Below are positions 44,917-56,100 of a DNA stretch of 64,000 nucleotides, in pieces (the first letter of the stretch is position 1; each line of letters starts with the position of its first letter). The position numbers and the translations under genes are program-made. Source of the DNA: Thiothrix sp. (lineage in GTDB: Bacteria; Pseudomonadota; Gammaproteobacteria; Thiotrichales; Thiotrichaceae); the NCBI GenBank assembly GCA_008015155.1, contig SSFA01000024.1, positions 62,001-126,000 on the forward strand, in the 5' to 3' direction. The notes under the pieces are model-generated. The model saw nothing but the letters and a program-made list of their open reading frames with translations, searched no databases and was not told the DNA's origin.

Positions 44917-46287
44917 ATGAGCTTGCAACTTCGTACAGCGGTGCTAACAGTGTCAGTCAGTTTGGCTTTAGCGGCTTGTGCGCCGATGACCGAAACCAGC
45001 AAGGCACCAGCGGCTGCTGTACAAACAGCTACTAAGCAATTAGCCGCCGTCAAAACCAACCGTGCACCGATTCAAGCGGCATGGTGGCAAAAATTTAATG
45101 ACCCGCTAATGACTGCACTGATTCAAGAGGCTTGGCAAGCTAACCCTGATCTAAGTTCAGCTCAGGCTAGTGTCAAATCTGCCCGGGCACAAGGTGTTAT
45201 TGCTGGGGCGAGTTTATTACCCAGTCTATCTTCTAGTGGCTCAGCACGGACAGCTAGTGGTTCAGGGACGAACCTTGCTGCTGGCTTGGATGCAAGCTGG
45301 GAGCTAGATTTCTTTGGTGCGAATCGCTTGGCAAATGCTGCAGCGCAAAGTGATGTGAAAGCGGCTGAAGCTAGTTACGAAGATGTGAAAGCGTCCTTAG
45401 CCGCTGAAGTAGCGAGTGCTTATGTGAATTTACGCTTGGCTCAGGCACGCTTAGGCGTCGCACAGCAAAATAGTAAATCACGCAAAGAAACCGTTAATCT
45501 CACCAATCTACGTCAACAAGCGGGTCTAACCAGTGGCTTAGAAGTAGAACAGTCCAAACTCAGCTTGGGCCAAACCCAAGCACAAATTCCTGCCCTTGAA
45601 GGCGCGGTATCTCGCTCTAAATATGCCCTAGCTGTCCTAACGGGTAAAACACCTGAAGCTTTAGATCAACGCTTAAAACTGGCTAAACCCATTCCAAATG
45701 CGACTGGGCGTTTAAGTGCAGATATTCCCGCGAATGCTTTACGCCAGCGCCCGGATATTCGAGTCGCTGAATATCGGGTCGCCGCTGCGAGTGCACGAGT
45801 AGGGGAGGCCAAAGCTAATCTTAATCCAAGCTTTAATTTAGGTGGTTCTTTAAGTCTAGCTGGCAAAAACTTAGGCGATTTACTGGATATTAATAGTTTG
45901 GCGCGTTCGCTATTAGCCTCGATTAGTGCACCACTTTTTGATGGTGGGCGCTTACAGCAACAAGTGGTAGTGCGTGATGCCGCTTATGAACAAGCCGTTG
46001 CAAGTTACCAAAAAACAGTACTCAGTGCTTTACAAGATGTGGCCAGCAACTTTGCCACTATCGCTGCCTTACAAAAGCAGCAGCCTATTTTAGCGCAGAA
46101 CCTGCAATTAGCCCGTAGTGCAGAGAACCTTGCACGCTTAAGCTATAACGCAGGTACCGCAGATTTCCAAAATGTTTTGGATGCACAGCGCTCAGTGTTA
46201 AGTGCACAGGAAAGCTTATTGTCTGCGCAGGCTGATTATAGTCTAGCGCTGATTAGCTTATATAAGGCCGTCGGAGGTTCGTGGTAA
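44917..46287 (+). CDS. Outer-membrane efflux lipoprotein (NodT/TolC family)
   Basis: This 456-residue protein has a lipoprotein signal (VLTVSVSLALAAC, lipobox LAAC) and two outer-membrane-efflux repeats: WWQKFNDPLMTALIQEAWQA, NPDLSSAQASVKSARAQG in the first, LSADIPANALRQRPDIRVAE and FDGGRLQQQVVVRDAAYEQA in the second. It forms the trimeric outer-membrane channel of the pump whose adaptor and ABC subunits follow (gaps six bases, then four-base overlap, then overlap). The order channel, adaptor, ATPase, permease is a complete MacAB-type operon. Confidence 0.93.
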   Translation: MSLQLRTAVLTVSVSLALAACAPMTETSKAPAAAVQTATKQLAAVKTNRAPIQAAWWQKFNDPLMTALIQEAWQANPDLSSAQASVKSARAQGVIAGASLLPSLSSSGSARTASGSGTNLAAGLDASWELDFFGANRLANAAAQSDVKAAEASYEDVKASLAAEVASAYVNLRLAQARLGVAQQNSKSRKETVNLTNLRQQAGLTSGLEVEQSKLSLGQTQAQIPALEGAVSRSKYALAVLTGKTPEALDQRLKLAKPIPNATGRLSADIPANALRQRPDIRVAEYRVAAASARVGEAKANLNPSFNLGGSLSLAGKNLGDLLDINSLARSLLASISAPLFDGGRLQQQVVVRDAAYEQAVASYQKTVLSALQDVASNFATIAALQKQQPILAQNLQLARSAENLARLSYNAGTADFQNVLDAQRSVLSAQESLLSAQADYSLALISLYKAVGGSW

Positions 46288-46293
46288 TACATC

Positions 46294-48024
46294 ATGACAA
46301 ATACAATATCCACTAATGATTCAGTGAAAGCAGTCTTGGGCAAGCCTGCCAATAAAAAGGGCGGTTTTGGAAAAACTTTAGTAACGCTGGCTATTCTTGC
46401 GGCCTTAGGTGCTGGCGGTTATTGGTATTATCAGCAATATCAAGCACATGGCGGAGTGCAAACGGAAGCACCTGCTTACCAAACGGAAGCGCTAAAGCGC
46501 GGTGATTTGAATATTACTGTGACCGCGACCGGCAATTTACAGCCCATGAATAAAGTGGATATCGGTACTGAACAGTCAGGTACCGTTGCTGAAGTATTAG
46601 TCGATGCGAATGCGATAGTGACTAAAGGGCAAGTGCTCGCCAAGCTCAATACGGATCAGCTGGAGGATAATATTACCAAAGCGGAGGCGGCTCTCATTAG
46701 TGCTGAATCTAAGGTAGCGCAAGCGAAGGCTCAACTGACTCAAGCAGATGCGAATATTCTGAAAGCAGAGGCGAGCATTCAACAAGCATTAGCAGGTGAG
46801 CGTCAATCAAGTGCGCAAATTCAGCAAGTGGGCGCTCAGGTGCAACAGAATAATGCACAGCTTCAGCAAGCGAATGCACAGATTCAAAGTGCAGACGCAC
46901 AATTAGCTCAAGCAAAAGCCAGCAGCGCCGAGGCACGTGCTAATCTGGGACGCTTACAAACTTTATATAAAACCAGTGGGGGTAAATTACCTTCCAAAGC
47001 CGAACTAGATACCGCGCAAGCTGCTTTACAACGTAGCCAAGCAGCTGAACAAGCTGCTAAATCGAGTGCTGATTCAGCGCGTGCCAATGCGGCAGCAGCA
47101 CGGGCAAGCATTTCAGCTTCGCAAGCGAATGTAGAATCCGCTAAAGCTGGTTCAGGGGCTTCGAGTGCGAATGTGGCTGGGTTAAAAGCTAGTGCTGCAG
47201 CCACTAAAGCTGAAAAATTAAGCGCTCAGGCGGCTTTAGAGGCTGCTCAAGCTGGAGTAAAAGAAGCACAAGCGAATTTACGTTCTGCCCAAAGTAATTT
47301 AGCGAAAGCGACGATTACTTCACCCATTGATGGGGTGGTTTTACAGCGCTCGGTTGAACCAGGGCAGACTGTCGCTGCCTCTTTATCCGCACCGACTTTA
47401 TTCACCTTAGCGGAAGATCTGAAGCAGATGGAGCTGCAAGTGAGTGTAGATGAGGCTAATGTGGCTCAGGTGAAAGAAGGGCAAGCAGCAGAATTCACTG
47501 TGGATGCTTGGCCAGGACGCCGCTACCAAGGCACGATTACTTTGGTCAGTCTAGGCTCCACTCTAACCGATAATGTAGTGTCGTATTTAACCAAGTTGAA
47601 TGTAGAAAATGCCGATTTAAGTTTACGTCCGGGGATGACTGCGAATGCAACGATCAGTACCCAATCACGTAAAGATGTCCTCTTAGTGCCGAATGCGGCT
47701 TTACGCTATAAACCGACTAGCCCCGATGAAGCTAAGCCGGCGGCTCCTGGGCAGCAGTCTGGCGGTTTAGTAGCCCAGCTAATGCCGCGCCCACCCATGC
47801 AGAATCGGCAGCGTGGTCAAGGTCAGGGTCAAGGCTTTGGGCGTGGACAAGGCCAAGGTCGGCGCGGTGGTATGGGTGAAATCTGGATTCTAAAAAACGG
47901 TCAGCCAACGGCAGTAAAGGTGAAAATAGGGTTAAGTGATAGTAAGTCGACGGAGGTTGCTGGTGATGAACTAGCTGAAGGGGATCTAGTCATCACTGGT
48001 TCTGGTGCAGGTGGCAAGCCATGA
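46294..48024 (+). CDS. MacA-like periplasmic adaptor with extended coiled-coil hairpin
   Basis: This 576-residue adaptor has one N-terminal membrane helix (LVTLAILAALGAGGYWYYQQ), a biotinyl-lipoyl domain (LKRGDLNITVTATGNLQPMN), a long Ala/Gln-rich alpha hairpin (about residues 110-345, many ANAQLQQANAQIQ-like heptads), the second lipoyl half (TSPIDGVVLQRSVEPGQTVA) and beta-barrel domains. It is about 200 residues longer than E. coli MacA; the gain lies in the hairpin and in a Gly/Gln/Arg-rich tract near residues 503-527 (RGQGQGQGFGRGQGQGRRGG). It links the inner-membrane ABC transporter to the outer-membrane channel. Confidence 0.92.
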   Translation: MTNTISTNDSVKAVLGKPANKKGGFGKTLVTLAILAALGAGGYWYYQQYQAHGGVQTEAPAYQTEALKRGDLNITVTATGNLQPMNKVDIGTEQSGTVAEVLVDANAIVTKGQVLAKLNTDQLEDNITKAEAALISAESKVAQAKAQLTQADANILKAEASIQQALAGERQSSAQIQQVGAQVQQNNAQLQQANAQIQSADAQLAQAKASSAEARANLGRLQTLYKTSGGKLPSKAELDTAQAALQRSQAAEQAAKSSADSARANAAAARASISASQANVESAKAGSGASSANVAGLKASAAATKAEKLSAQAALEAAQAGVKEAQANLRSAQSNLAKATITSPIDGVVLQRSVEPGQTVAASLSAPTLFTLAEDLKQMELQVSVDEANVAQVKEGQAAEFTVDAWPGRRYQGTITLVSLGSTLTDNVVSYLTKLNVENADLSLRPGMTANATISTQSRKDVLLVPNAALRYKPTSPDEAKPAAPGQQSGGLVAQLMPRPPMQNRQRGQGQGQGFGRGQGQGRRGGMGEIWILKNGQPTAVKVKIGLSDSKSTEVAGDELAEGDLVITGSGAGGKP

Positions 48025-48743
48025 CGAGTGTTACTGACAGGCTGATTGAGCTACATGGCATTACTAAAACTTATGGTCAGGGGCAGGCACAATTCCAAGC
48101 TTTAAAAGGGATTGATCTGAGTATTGATGCGGGTGATTTTGTAGCGGTAATGGGGCCAAGTGGCTCGGGTAAATCCACTGCGATGAATATCCTTGGTTGT
48201 TTAGATGTGCCTAGTACTGGCGAATATCATTTTCGTGATGTACAAGTTGAACAATTAGATCGCAATCAACGGGCATTGCTACGCCGGCACTATTTTGGTT
48301 TCGTGTTTCAGGGTTTTAATTTATTAGCGCGTACCTCCGCTCAGGAGAATGTGGAGTTACCCCTACTGTATCGTGGTGAGTCCACTAAAACTCGACATAG
48401 TGCCGCACGAGCCGCGCTAGACAAAGTCGGCCTAAGCACTTGGGCGGATCATACCCCTGCGGAGTTATCGGGTGGACAGCAGCAACGGGTAGCGATTGCG
48501 CGCGCGATTGTAACCAATCCAGTACTGTTATTAGCGGACGAGCCAACAGGAAACCTAGATACCAAACGTAGCCACGAAATTATGGAGTTGCTAGTTTCGT
48601 TGAATCGTGACCAAGGCATCACCGTGTTAATGGTTACGCATGAGCCAGAAATGGCTGATTATGCAAAGCGCGTGGTGACCTTCGTCGATGGCAAAATAGC
48701 CGCAGACAAGCGGCAAGCGGGGATTGGCTATGTTTTGGAATAG
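48021..48743 (+). CDS. MacB-type ABC transporter ATP-binding subunit
   Basis: This 240-residue ATPase has Walker A MGPSGSGKSTAMNILG, the Q-loop VFQGFNLLARTSAQENVE, the signature LSGGQQQRVAIARAI, Walker B LLLADEPTGNLD and the H-loop VTHEPEMADYAKR. It belongs to the LolD/MacB/FtsE group. In E. coli MacB the ATPase and permease are one chain; here they are separate, with the permease start inside the ATPase 3' end. It also overlaps the adaptor gene by four bases. Confidence 0.96.
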   Translation: MTSVTDRLIELHGITKTYGQGQAQFQALKGIDLSIDAGDFVAVMGPSGSGKSTAMNILGCLDVPSTGEYHFRDVQVEQLDRNQRALLRRHYFGFVFQGFNLLARTSAQENVELPLLYRGESTKTRHSAARAALDKVGLSTWADHTPAELSGGQQQRVAIARAIVTNPVLLLADEPTGNLDTKRSHEIMELLVSLNRDQGITVLMVTHEPEMADYAKRVVTFVDGKIAADKRQAGIGYVLE

Positions 48744-49938
48744 TTTATTACTCGCCATGCGCGAAATTCGCCGGAATTTATTGCGTTCTTTCCTGACGAT
48801 TCTGGGCATTGTGATTGGCGTATCTGCCGTGATTACGATGGTGACGCTTGGCAATGGCGCTACCCAATCGGTGAAAAATCAAGTATCGAGCTTAGGAAGT
48901 AATCTCCTGCAAATTCGCACGGGTCAACGCATGATGGGGCCAGGTGGAGGCGGTGGTGCACCCGCATTTAAGATGGATGATGTAGTGGCGATTCGGTCTA
49001 ACGTTAGTGGTTTAAGTGGAGTCGCTCCACAAGTCAACCGTACCGCTACGGTAGTCTCGATGGCAAATAACTGGTCGACTAGTGTGACTGGCACCAGCAA
49101 TGATTTCTTTACAGTGGGGAATTGGAAATTAGCATCAGGTCGTAGTTTCACTGATCAAGAGGAACAGGTTGGTGCTTCTGTCTGTATTTTGGGCGCAACG
49201 CTTTATAAGCAGCTCTATGGAACTCAAGATCCTTTAGGTGAAATGTTACGGGTAAAAAACTTCTCTTGTGAAGTAATCGGTGTATTAGCCGCTAAGGGTC
49301 AAGCAGCGATGGGACGCGACCAAGATGATACTTTAGTTATGCCTCTGCGCACGGTACAAAGACGCTTAACGGGGAATCAGGATATTTCTACGATTCAAGT
49401 ATCTGTGCAGAATGAAAGTTATATTAGCAGTGCTCAAGAGCAAATTGTTCAGGTCTTACGCGAGCGTCGGCGTATTAGTGAAGGTATGGATGATAATTTC
49501 AATGTCATGGATACTCGCCAGCTAGCTGATACCTTGTCTAGCACGACCAAAATTATGACGACACTTTTAGGCGCTGTTGCCTCGGTTAGTTTGTTAGTCG
49601 GCGGCATTGGCATCATGAATATTATGCTAGTGTCGGTGACTGAACGTACCCGCGAAATTGGGATTCGCTTAGCTATTGGGGCTTTAGAGCGTGAAGTCTT
49701 GATGCAGTTTCTGACCGAAGCAGTCATGCTGTCGGCTTTAGGTGGGCTTATTGGAATTATCTTAGCCACCATTGCTTCTTATTTTCTCTCCGGTTTGATG
49801 CAAGTACCTTATACCTTTAATGCACCGATTAACTTAGCGTCGTTTTTCTTCTCAGCCGGAATTGGAGTATTGTTTGGTTATATGCCAGCTAAGCGTGCGG
49901 CGCGGTTAGACCCAATTCAAGCTCTGCGGCATGAATAA
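48730..49938 (+). CDS. MacB-type ABC transporter permease subunit (FtsX-like)
   Basis: The protein of 402 residues has the MacB architecture: N-terminal helix (LRSFLTILGIVIGVSAVITM), a large periplasmic MacB-PCD domain (NLLQIRTGQRMMGPGGGGGA to about residue 250) and three C-terminal helices (AVASVSLLVGGIGIMNIMLV, then RTREIGIRLAIGALEREVLM coupling helix). It starts at the ATG 48730, not at a TTG six bases upstream, and overlaps the ATPase gene by 14 bases. MacB pumps drive substrates, such as macrolides, toxins or lipopeptides, from the periplasm through the channel. The substrate here is unknown. Confidence 0.94.
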   Translation: MFWNSLLLAMREIRRNLLRSFLTILGIVIGVSAVITMVTLGNGATQSVKNQVSSLGSNLLQIRTGQRMMGPGGGGGAPAFKMDDVVAIRSNVSGLSGVAPQVNRTATVVSMANNWSTSVTGTSNDFFTVGNWKLASGRSFTDQEEQVGASVCILGATLYKQLYGTQDPLGEMLRVKNFSCEVIGVLAAKGQAAMGRDQDDTLVMPLRTVQRRLTGNQDISTIQVSVQNESYISSAQEQIVQVLRERRRISEGMDDNFNVMDTRQLADTLSSTTKIMTTLLGAVASVSLLVGGIGIMNIMLVSVTERTREIGIRLAIGALEREVLMQFLTEAVMLSALGGLIGIILATIASYFLSGLMQVPYTFNAPINLASFFFSAGIGVLFGYMPAKRAARLDPIQALRHE

Positions 49939-49963
49939 TTTTTTCCAATAACTATTTCCATTT

Positions 49964-49997
49964 AGCATTCTCGATTCTTGTAGAGTGCTTTTGTTTG
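49964..49997 (+). terminator. Intrinsic terminator of the efflux operon
   Basis: AGCATTCT (49964-49971) pairs with AGAGTGCT (49982-49989) with one wobble, followed by TTTGTTTG. It lies 26 bases after the permease stop. Confidence 0.65.
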
Positions 49998-50036
49998 TAG
50001 TATTTAATTTCAAACTAAGTTTGAAATTAAATACTA
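49998..50036. repeat. Near-perfect 39-bp palindrome
   Basis: Two 18-base arms (49998-50015 and 50019-50036), reading TAGTATTTAATTTCAAAC and its exact complement, surround only three bases (TAA). It lies between the efflux-operon terminator and the alpha-2-macroglobulin gene, about 118 bases before the latter's start. It has no adjoining T run. It could be a cruciform, an operator for a dimeric protein or an mRNA hairpin. Confidence 0.95.
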
Positions 50037-50153
50037 TCTGAACTTATTAAACCCAGTTATATTCTAAGCTAGCAAGTGTGAGTTGTTTGAAGCGTGCAGT
50101 CTTTAGCGCTGTCTCGTGGTATCCAATAAATAATATTAAAAGGCAGATTGATC

Positions 50154-53100
50154 ATGTCCTTGCTGCAAAAAATAAGTTTCATGGCGAGCTGTATTCTCAT
50201 GACTAGTCATCCTCTCTTAGCAGCGGAATTAGAGCCTATCCAAGACCTACCCGCTTTAACTGAATTTCCAGCAAGGCTGAGTGAAGAGCCCAGTAGCGCA
50301 ATTCCAACGGATGAATCGATCCCGCTAGTGCAGCCTAAAGCCTTAAGCCCTGAGGAAACGAAAACACTTCTTGGGCGTTTGCCACCCTTACCAACGCTTG
50401 AGGATGCAAAGCCTTTTGCGCTGCGTCCAAGTAGTGAGCCGCCACCTAAAGTGGGCGAGACCGTACAGCAAGCCTTTCCTCCACCAACAAGTACTACCTC
50501 AGCTCCCACCACGGCTAAATCAGGGCCACTCACAGTTACTCGCTATGCACCACAAGGCGAAGTGCCCGCTGCACAGCAAATTAGTATTTCTTTTGATCGG
50601 CCGATGGTGGCTCTTTCGACGCACAGTCAAACTGTGGCAGAGTCCGTACCCGTAACAATGACACCCGCGGTCGATGGTGCTTGGCGTTGGGCGGGTACGC
50701 AAACCTTGATTTTTGAACCTAAAGAGGGTGCACGCTTGCCGATGGCGACAGAGTTTAATCTCTCTGTACCCGCTGAGACACAAGCCGCTGATGGTACGCG
50801 CTTAGCTAAAGACTTAGCTTGGAGTTTCAAGACGCCAACACTCAAGTTAGAGCAATCTTATCCCAGTGGAGACTCGGTAGAACTTACCCCGACTTTATTT
50901 TTAAGTTTCAACCAACGGATTGACCCCCAAACTTTATTACCTTTTATTCAAGCCCAAGCTCAAGCTAAGCCACTGAAATTACGCTTGGCAGCTGCGGATG
51001 AAATCAAATCCGGAACTGAGCTAGACGGTTTGGTTAAGAATGCTAAGCCTAATCACTATCTAGTTTTAAAGCTTGAACAGCCCTTACCACCGTCAACTAA
51101 AGTGACCTTGAAATTAGCAGCACAAGCGCCTTCAGCGGAAGGTAAGCGCTTAGCTCCAGCGCAAAACCTATCTAGCTTTAGTACTTATGCGCCCTTACGT
51201 GTGCTAGAAAAAGCTTGTGGTTATGAAGATCGCTGCACCCGTTATGATCCAATCACGGTACAGTTCAATAATGCACTCGCTCCAGCACAAGAGCTAGAGA
51301 AGTTAATTGAAATTAGCCCTAAACCCACCCAGTTCAGGGTAGAAGCAAATGGCAATGGTTTGTGGATTCAGTCAACTTGGCAAGCTGATACTACTTATAC
51401 GATTAGTTTACCGGCTGGCCTCAGAGATAGTTACGGGCAAACGCTAGGTAAGCCGCAAAGTTTTGGCTTCAAAATCTCTAAAAGCCCCGCTAGCTTAAGC
51501 ATTATCAATAAAATTCTGCTGACTTTAGACCCGAATCTACCAGCGGCTTTAGCCTTCTATACGAATAATTTTAAAACAGCTAAAGTGACGATCCAGCAGG
51601 TAGAACCCAGTGATTGGCCAGCTTATTTTAACTTGCTGAGAGACTTTAATAATCGACAAGTTAAAGCGCCTATTAAGCTTCCCGGTAAGACCGTCAGCAC
51701 TCAGCAAGTCAATATTAAAGACCAAACGGATACACTGGTTTCTACACCAATTGAGCTAGCACCTTGGTTGAAAGGTGGCAAATTAGGCCATCTCTTGGTC
51801 TTGATTGAGCCAGGCGAAGCGAGTATTAAACCACGCGCAATTGATGGCGAGCCACAATCCCGGTTAGTTTGGGTGCAAGGTACACAAATTGGGCTGGATG
51901 CTTATGCAGATAGCCAGCAGCTTCTAGCTTGGGCTGGTGATTTAAATACCGGTAAAGCCTTAGACAAGGTTAATTTAAACCTCCACAGCTCAGTTTCCAA
52001 AGCAACCAGCCAGCAAGCTGCTGATGCCCAAGGCTTAGCTAAACTCAATTATCTGAATAGTCCGCAGAATTCAGCTTCAGTGCTGCCACTGACTAGCAAT
52101 GAACCAGCGATCCATTGGTTACAGGCACAACAGGGTGAGGATATCGCCTTGTTGCCGGAAACTGAATATGCATGGGCAGCTAATGTCTGGCAAGCTACAC
52201 CGCTCACCAAACAATGGCTTTGGTATGTCTTAGATGACCGGCATTTATATCGACCTAATGAGCAAGTTCATCTCAAAGGCTGGTTACGTACCCGTGATTC
52301 AAGCCCCGCTAGTCCTTTATCACTAGCTAAGGATCTTACTAGTTTAAATTATGAGGTTTTAGATAGTGCGGGCAATAAACTTGCAGAGGGCAGTACAGCA
52401 TTGACTGGTTTGGGTGGTTTCAATTTAGATTTTAAATTACCAGATACACCCAATTTAGGCAGCGCGACTATTAATTTTACGGTAGCCAATCAGGCGGAAC
52501 CGATTGCTTATAGCCATAGCTTTGAGATTCAAGAATTCCGAACTCCAGAGTTTGAAGTGACAACCGAATTGACGAAGCCTGAACCTTATGTGGGGAATGC
52601 GCCGATTCAATTAGTGGCGAGTGCTAATTACTACGCAGGGGGCGGTTTAGCAGCAGCGCCCGTGAATTGGCATTTGAATGCTAGCCCACAAGCGTATACA
52701 CCACCCAATCGGGACGAGTGGTCATTTGGCTTAGTGCAGCCTTATTGGATGCGTTGGTGGATGCCCCCAGTTGCGACGGTATCAGCTGATTTTCAAAGCA
52801 AAACCGATGCAGAAGGGCGGCAGCAGCTACTGATTCAGCCTGAACTGTCTAAATATCCTTTACCGCTTTCGATGACGGCTGAAGCACGCATCAGTGATGT
52901 AAATCGACAAGAGTGGGTCGCGTCTAGTACTTGGTTGATTCACCCTGCGACTACCTATGTGGGCTTAAAAACTGAGAGTCAATTCGTTGAGCCAAATCAG
53001 CCGCTCAGCGTACAAATCTTAACAACGGATATCGAAGGTAAAGAACTTGCGAACACTTCAGTAATCCTAGAAGCCAAGCTCGATGAGGGTTCTCAAAATG

Positions 53101-56100
53101 CCACTGAGGCTGCTGCAAAACAGCCACAATCTTGCACGGTACAAACCGATACCAAAGGCCTAGCTCAATGTGAGCTTAAACTAGCGGAGGCTGGGCAATA
53201 TCTCATTACGGCAACCACGGTTGACCCTAACGGTCGGCAGAATATGACGCGCATTAGCCGCTGGGTAAGTGGTGACACTGATGTCGAGCCAGTAACTGCC
53301 AGCACGGTTCAAGCTCAACAGCTTCAAATCATTGCCGACAAAGAAACTTACACACCTACTGAAACCGCGAAACTGTTAATTCAAGCGCCGTTTAAAGATG
53401 CCGAGGGTTTATTGTTAGTCAATCATAATGGCTTGGTAGCGGAACAGCGGTTTAGCATCTCTGGTAATAGCAAGATTTTAGAATTAGCACTGAAGTCTGA
53501 ATGGCTACCCAATGTACAAGTTTATGTCGAGCTAACGGGTAAAACTGCGCGCTTTACCAAGGATAAAACCCAGCCACTTCCTGAACAACCGGCTTTTGCG
53601 ACAGGGAATTTAAGCTTAAAACTGTCTAAAGCAGAGCGTACTTTAAAGGTAGAAGTAACCCCAGAAAAGCCGCTCTTAGCGCCTGCGGAAGAAACCGCTA
53701 TTCATCTCAGCCTACAAAATCAGCAAGGCCAGCCAGTCGCGAATGCAGAGGTGGCTTTAATCGTAGTCGATGAAGCGATTTTAACAGCAGGTAATTATAA
53801 ATTAGCCGATCCCTTAGATATTTTTTATCCGAGCGTAGAGGCTTATATACAAGCTCAATCGCTGCGCTCTTCTATTGTTGTGCCTAGCCTAACGGAGCTG
53901 AGTGATGAGCAAGTAGAGGTAATGAAAGCTGAGACTGCAAATATGGGTGGTGGAATGGCAGCAGCAGCTGCCCCCATTGCACAAGCTAGACCAAGACCTC
54001 GTAGCCCAATAGTGGCTGAGGGCAAAATGTCTAGGTTTATGGCAGCAGATGCTGCGGCTAGCCCTGAGCCAAATGCCAATGCGGCTATTAATTTAAGATC
54101 TAATTTTAATCCACTGGCAGCCTTTGTACCGAATTTGCAAACGGACGCGAATGGCAAGGTTAGCACTACCCTTAAATTACCCGATAATTTAACGCGCTAC
54201 CGGATAATGGCAGTGGCAGCACAAGAGGCGATTTATTATGGCAAAGGCGAAGCACATTTGACCGCCCGCAAGCCCTTGATGGTTCGCCCGAGTGCACCCC
54301 GCTTTTTGAATTACGGAGATAGCTTTGAATTCCCTGTGGTTTTACAAAACCAAACTGATCAGGCTCTACCGGTACAAGTGGCTTTAGCGGCGAGTAATTT
54401 AGAATTAACATCTGCTCAAGGTTATTCTTTTGAATTGCCCGCTAATCAACGTGTTGAAGTGCGATTCCCAGCCAAAACCGTCAAAGCAGGTGAAGTTCAT
54501 TATCAAATTGCGGCGGCGGCGAATGACTTAAGCGATGCAGCGAATGGCAGTTTACCTGTGTGGACACCTGCTACTAGTGAAGCCTTTGCAACGTATGGAG
54601 TGCTAGATCAGGGCGCGATTAGCCAGCCACTAGAAACTCCCAAAACAGTCATTCCAGAGTTTGGCCAATTGCAAATTACGACTAGCTCAACAGCTTTGCA
54701 GTCGCTCACCGATGCGTATATTTATCTGCAAGATTATCCGTTTAGTTGCAGTGAACAAGTCGCTTCACGCATCTTAAGCACCAGTGCTTTGAAGGATGTC
54801 TTACAAGCCTTTAAAACTAAGGATCTACCAAGCCCTGAAGCAATTCAACAAAGTATGCAGCGTGATATAGCTTTGTTATTAGAGCGTCAAACTGGTGATG
54901 GTGGCTTTAGTTTATGGGATCGTGGGCAAACTTGGCCTTATGTGACAGCGCATACTGTGCATGCACTTTTACGGGCTAAAGCTAAAGGCTATGCAGTCAA
55001 TGAGCCAGCTTTAGAGGCAGGCTTAAACTATCTGCGTGAATTGGATCAGCATTGGCCGAATGACTACTCGAAAGAAGTACGCCAATACATTAAGGCTTAT
55101 AGCTTATATGTACGCCAAGTAGCCGGTGATCAAGATACTAAAGCCGCAGCAACACTGATTACCCAAGCTGGCGGAGTGAGCAAATTACCTAGTGAATCCT
55201 TAGGCTGGTTACTCAGCGTTCTAGCAACTGATAACTCAGCTACGCAACAGCGCCAAGCTATCTTAAAGGAGCTGATGAATCGCACGACTGAAACAGCCTC
55301 GGGTGCTTCGATTAAAAATGAACTAAATGCAGGCGGTTATTGGGTAATGCACTCTGAGCGAGCAGCGAATGGGATTGTGCTAGAAGCCTTAATTAAGTCA
55401 CAGCCTAAGTCTGATTTAATTCCAAAATTAGTTAAAAACTTACAAGCCCGGCGTACTAAGGGCCATTGGGGTTCTACGCAAGATAATGTGTTTGTATTAC
55501 TGGGCTTAGATCAGTATTTCCAAACCTATGAGGCACAAACACCAGATTTTGTGGCGAAAGCTTGGTTGGGCGCTGATTTTGCAGGTGAGTACAGCTTTAA
55601 AGGACGCTCTACTGACAGTCAGGAAACCGAAATTCCTATGGAGTGGCTCTTAAAAGGTGAGGCTCGCCGCGATTTAGTTTTAGCTAAGCAAGGCGAAGGA
55701 CGTTTGTACTATCGACTTGGCTTGAACTATGCTCCACAAAACTTAGAGTTGGCTGCAGCTGAGCATGGCTTTACGGTTTCGCGTAGTTATCGGGGCTTAG
55801 ATAAGCCCGAGGATGTGAAACAAACTGCAGATGGTGCTTGGCAGATTAAAGCAGGTGCTCGGGTTGAGGTCACTTTAACGATGCAAGCTAATGCTGAGCG
55901 TTATCATGTAGCTTTAGTTGATCCTTTGCCAGCGGGTTTAGAGGCTGTTAATCCTGCTTTGGCGGTGAGTGCGCAGTTAAGACCTGAGGAGCCTGAACCC
56001 GTCGCTTATAGTTGGTTAGGGGCTTGGTATGAGCAACAAAACTTGCGTGATGAACGGGTAGAAGCTTTCACCTCTGTGTTACCAGAGGGCGTATACACCT

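Noticed and set aside
46597..47204. Minus-strand frames inside the adaptor gene
   Set aside because: They arise from the repetitive Ala/Gln coiled-coil codons and have no start signals.
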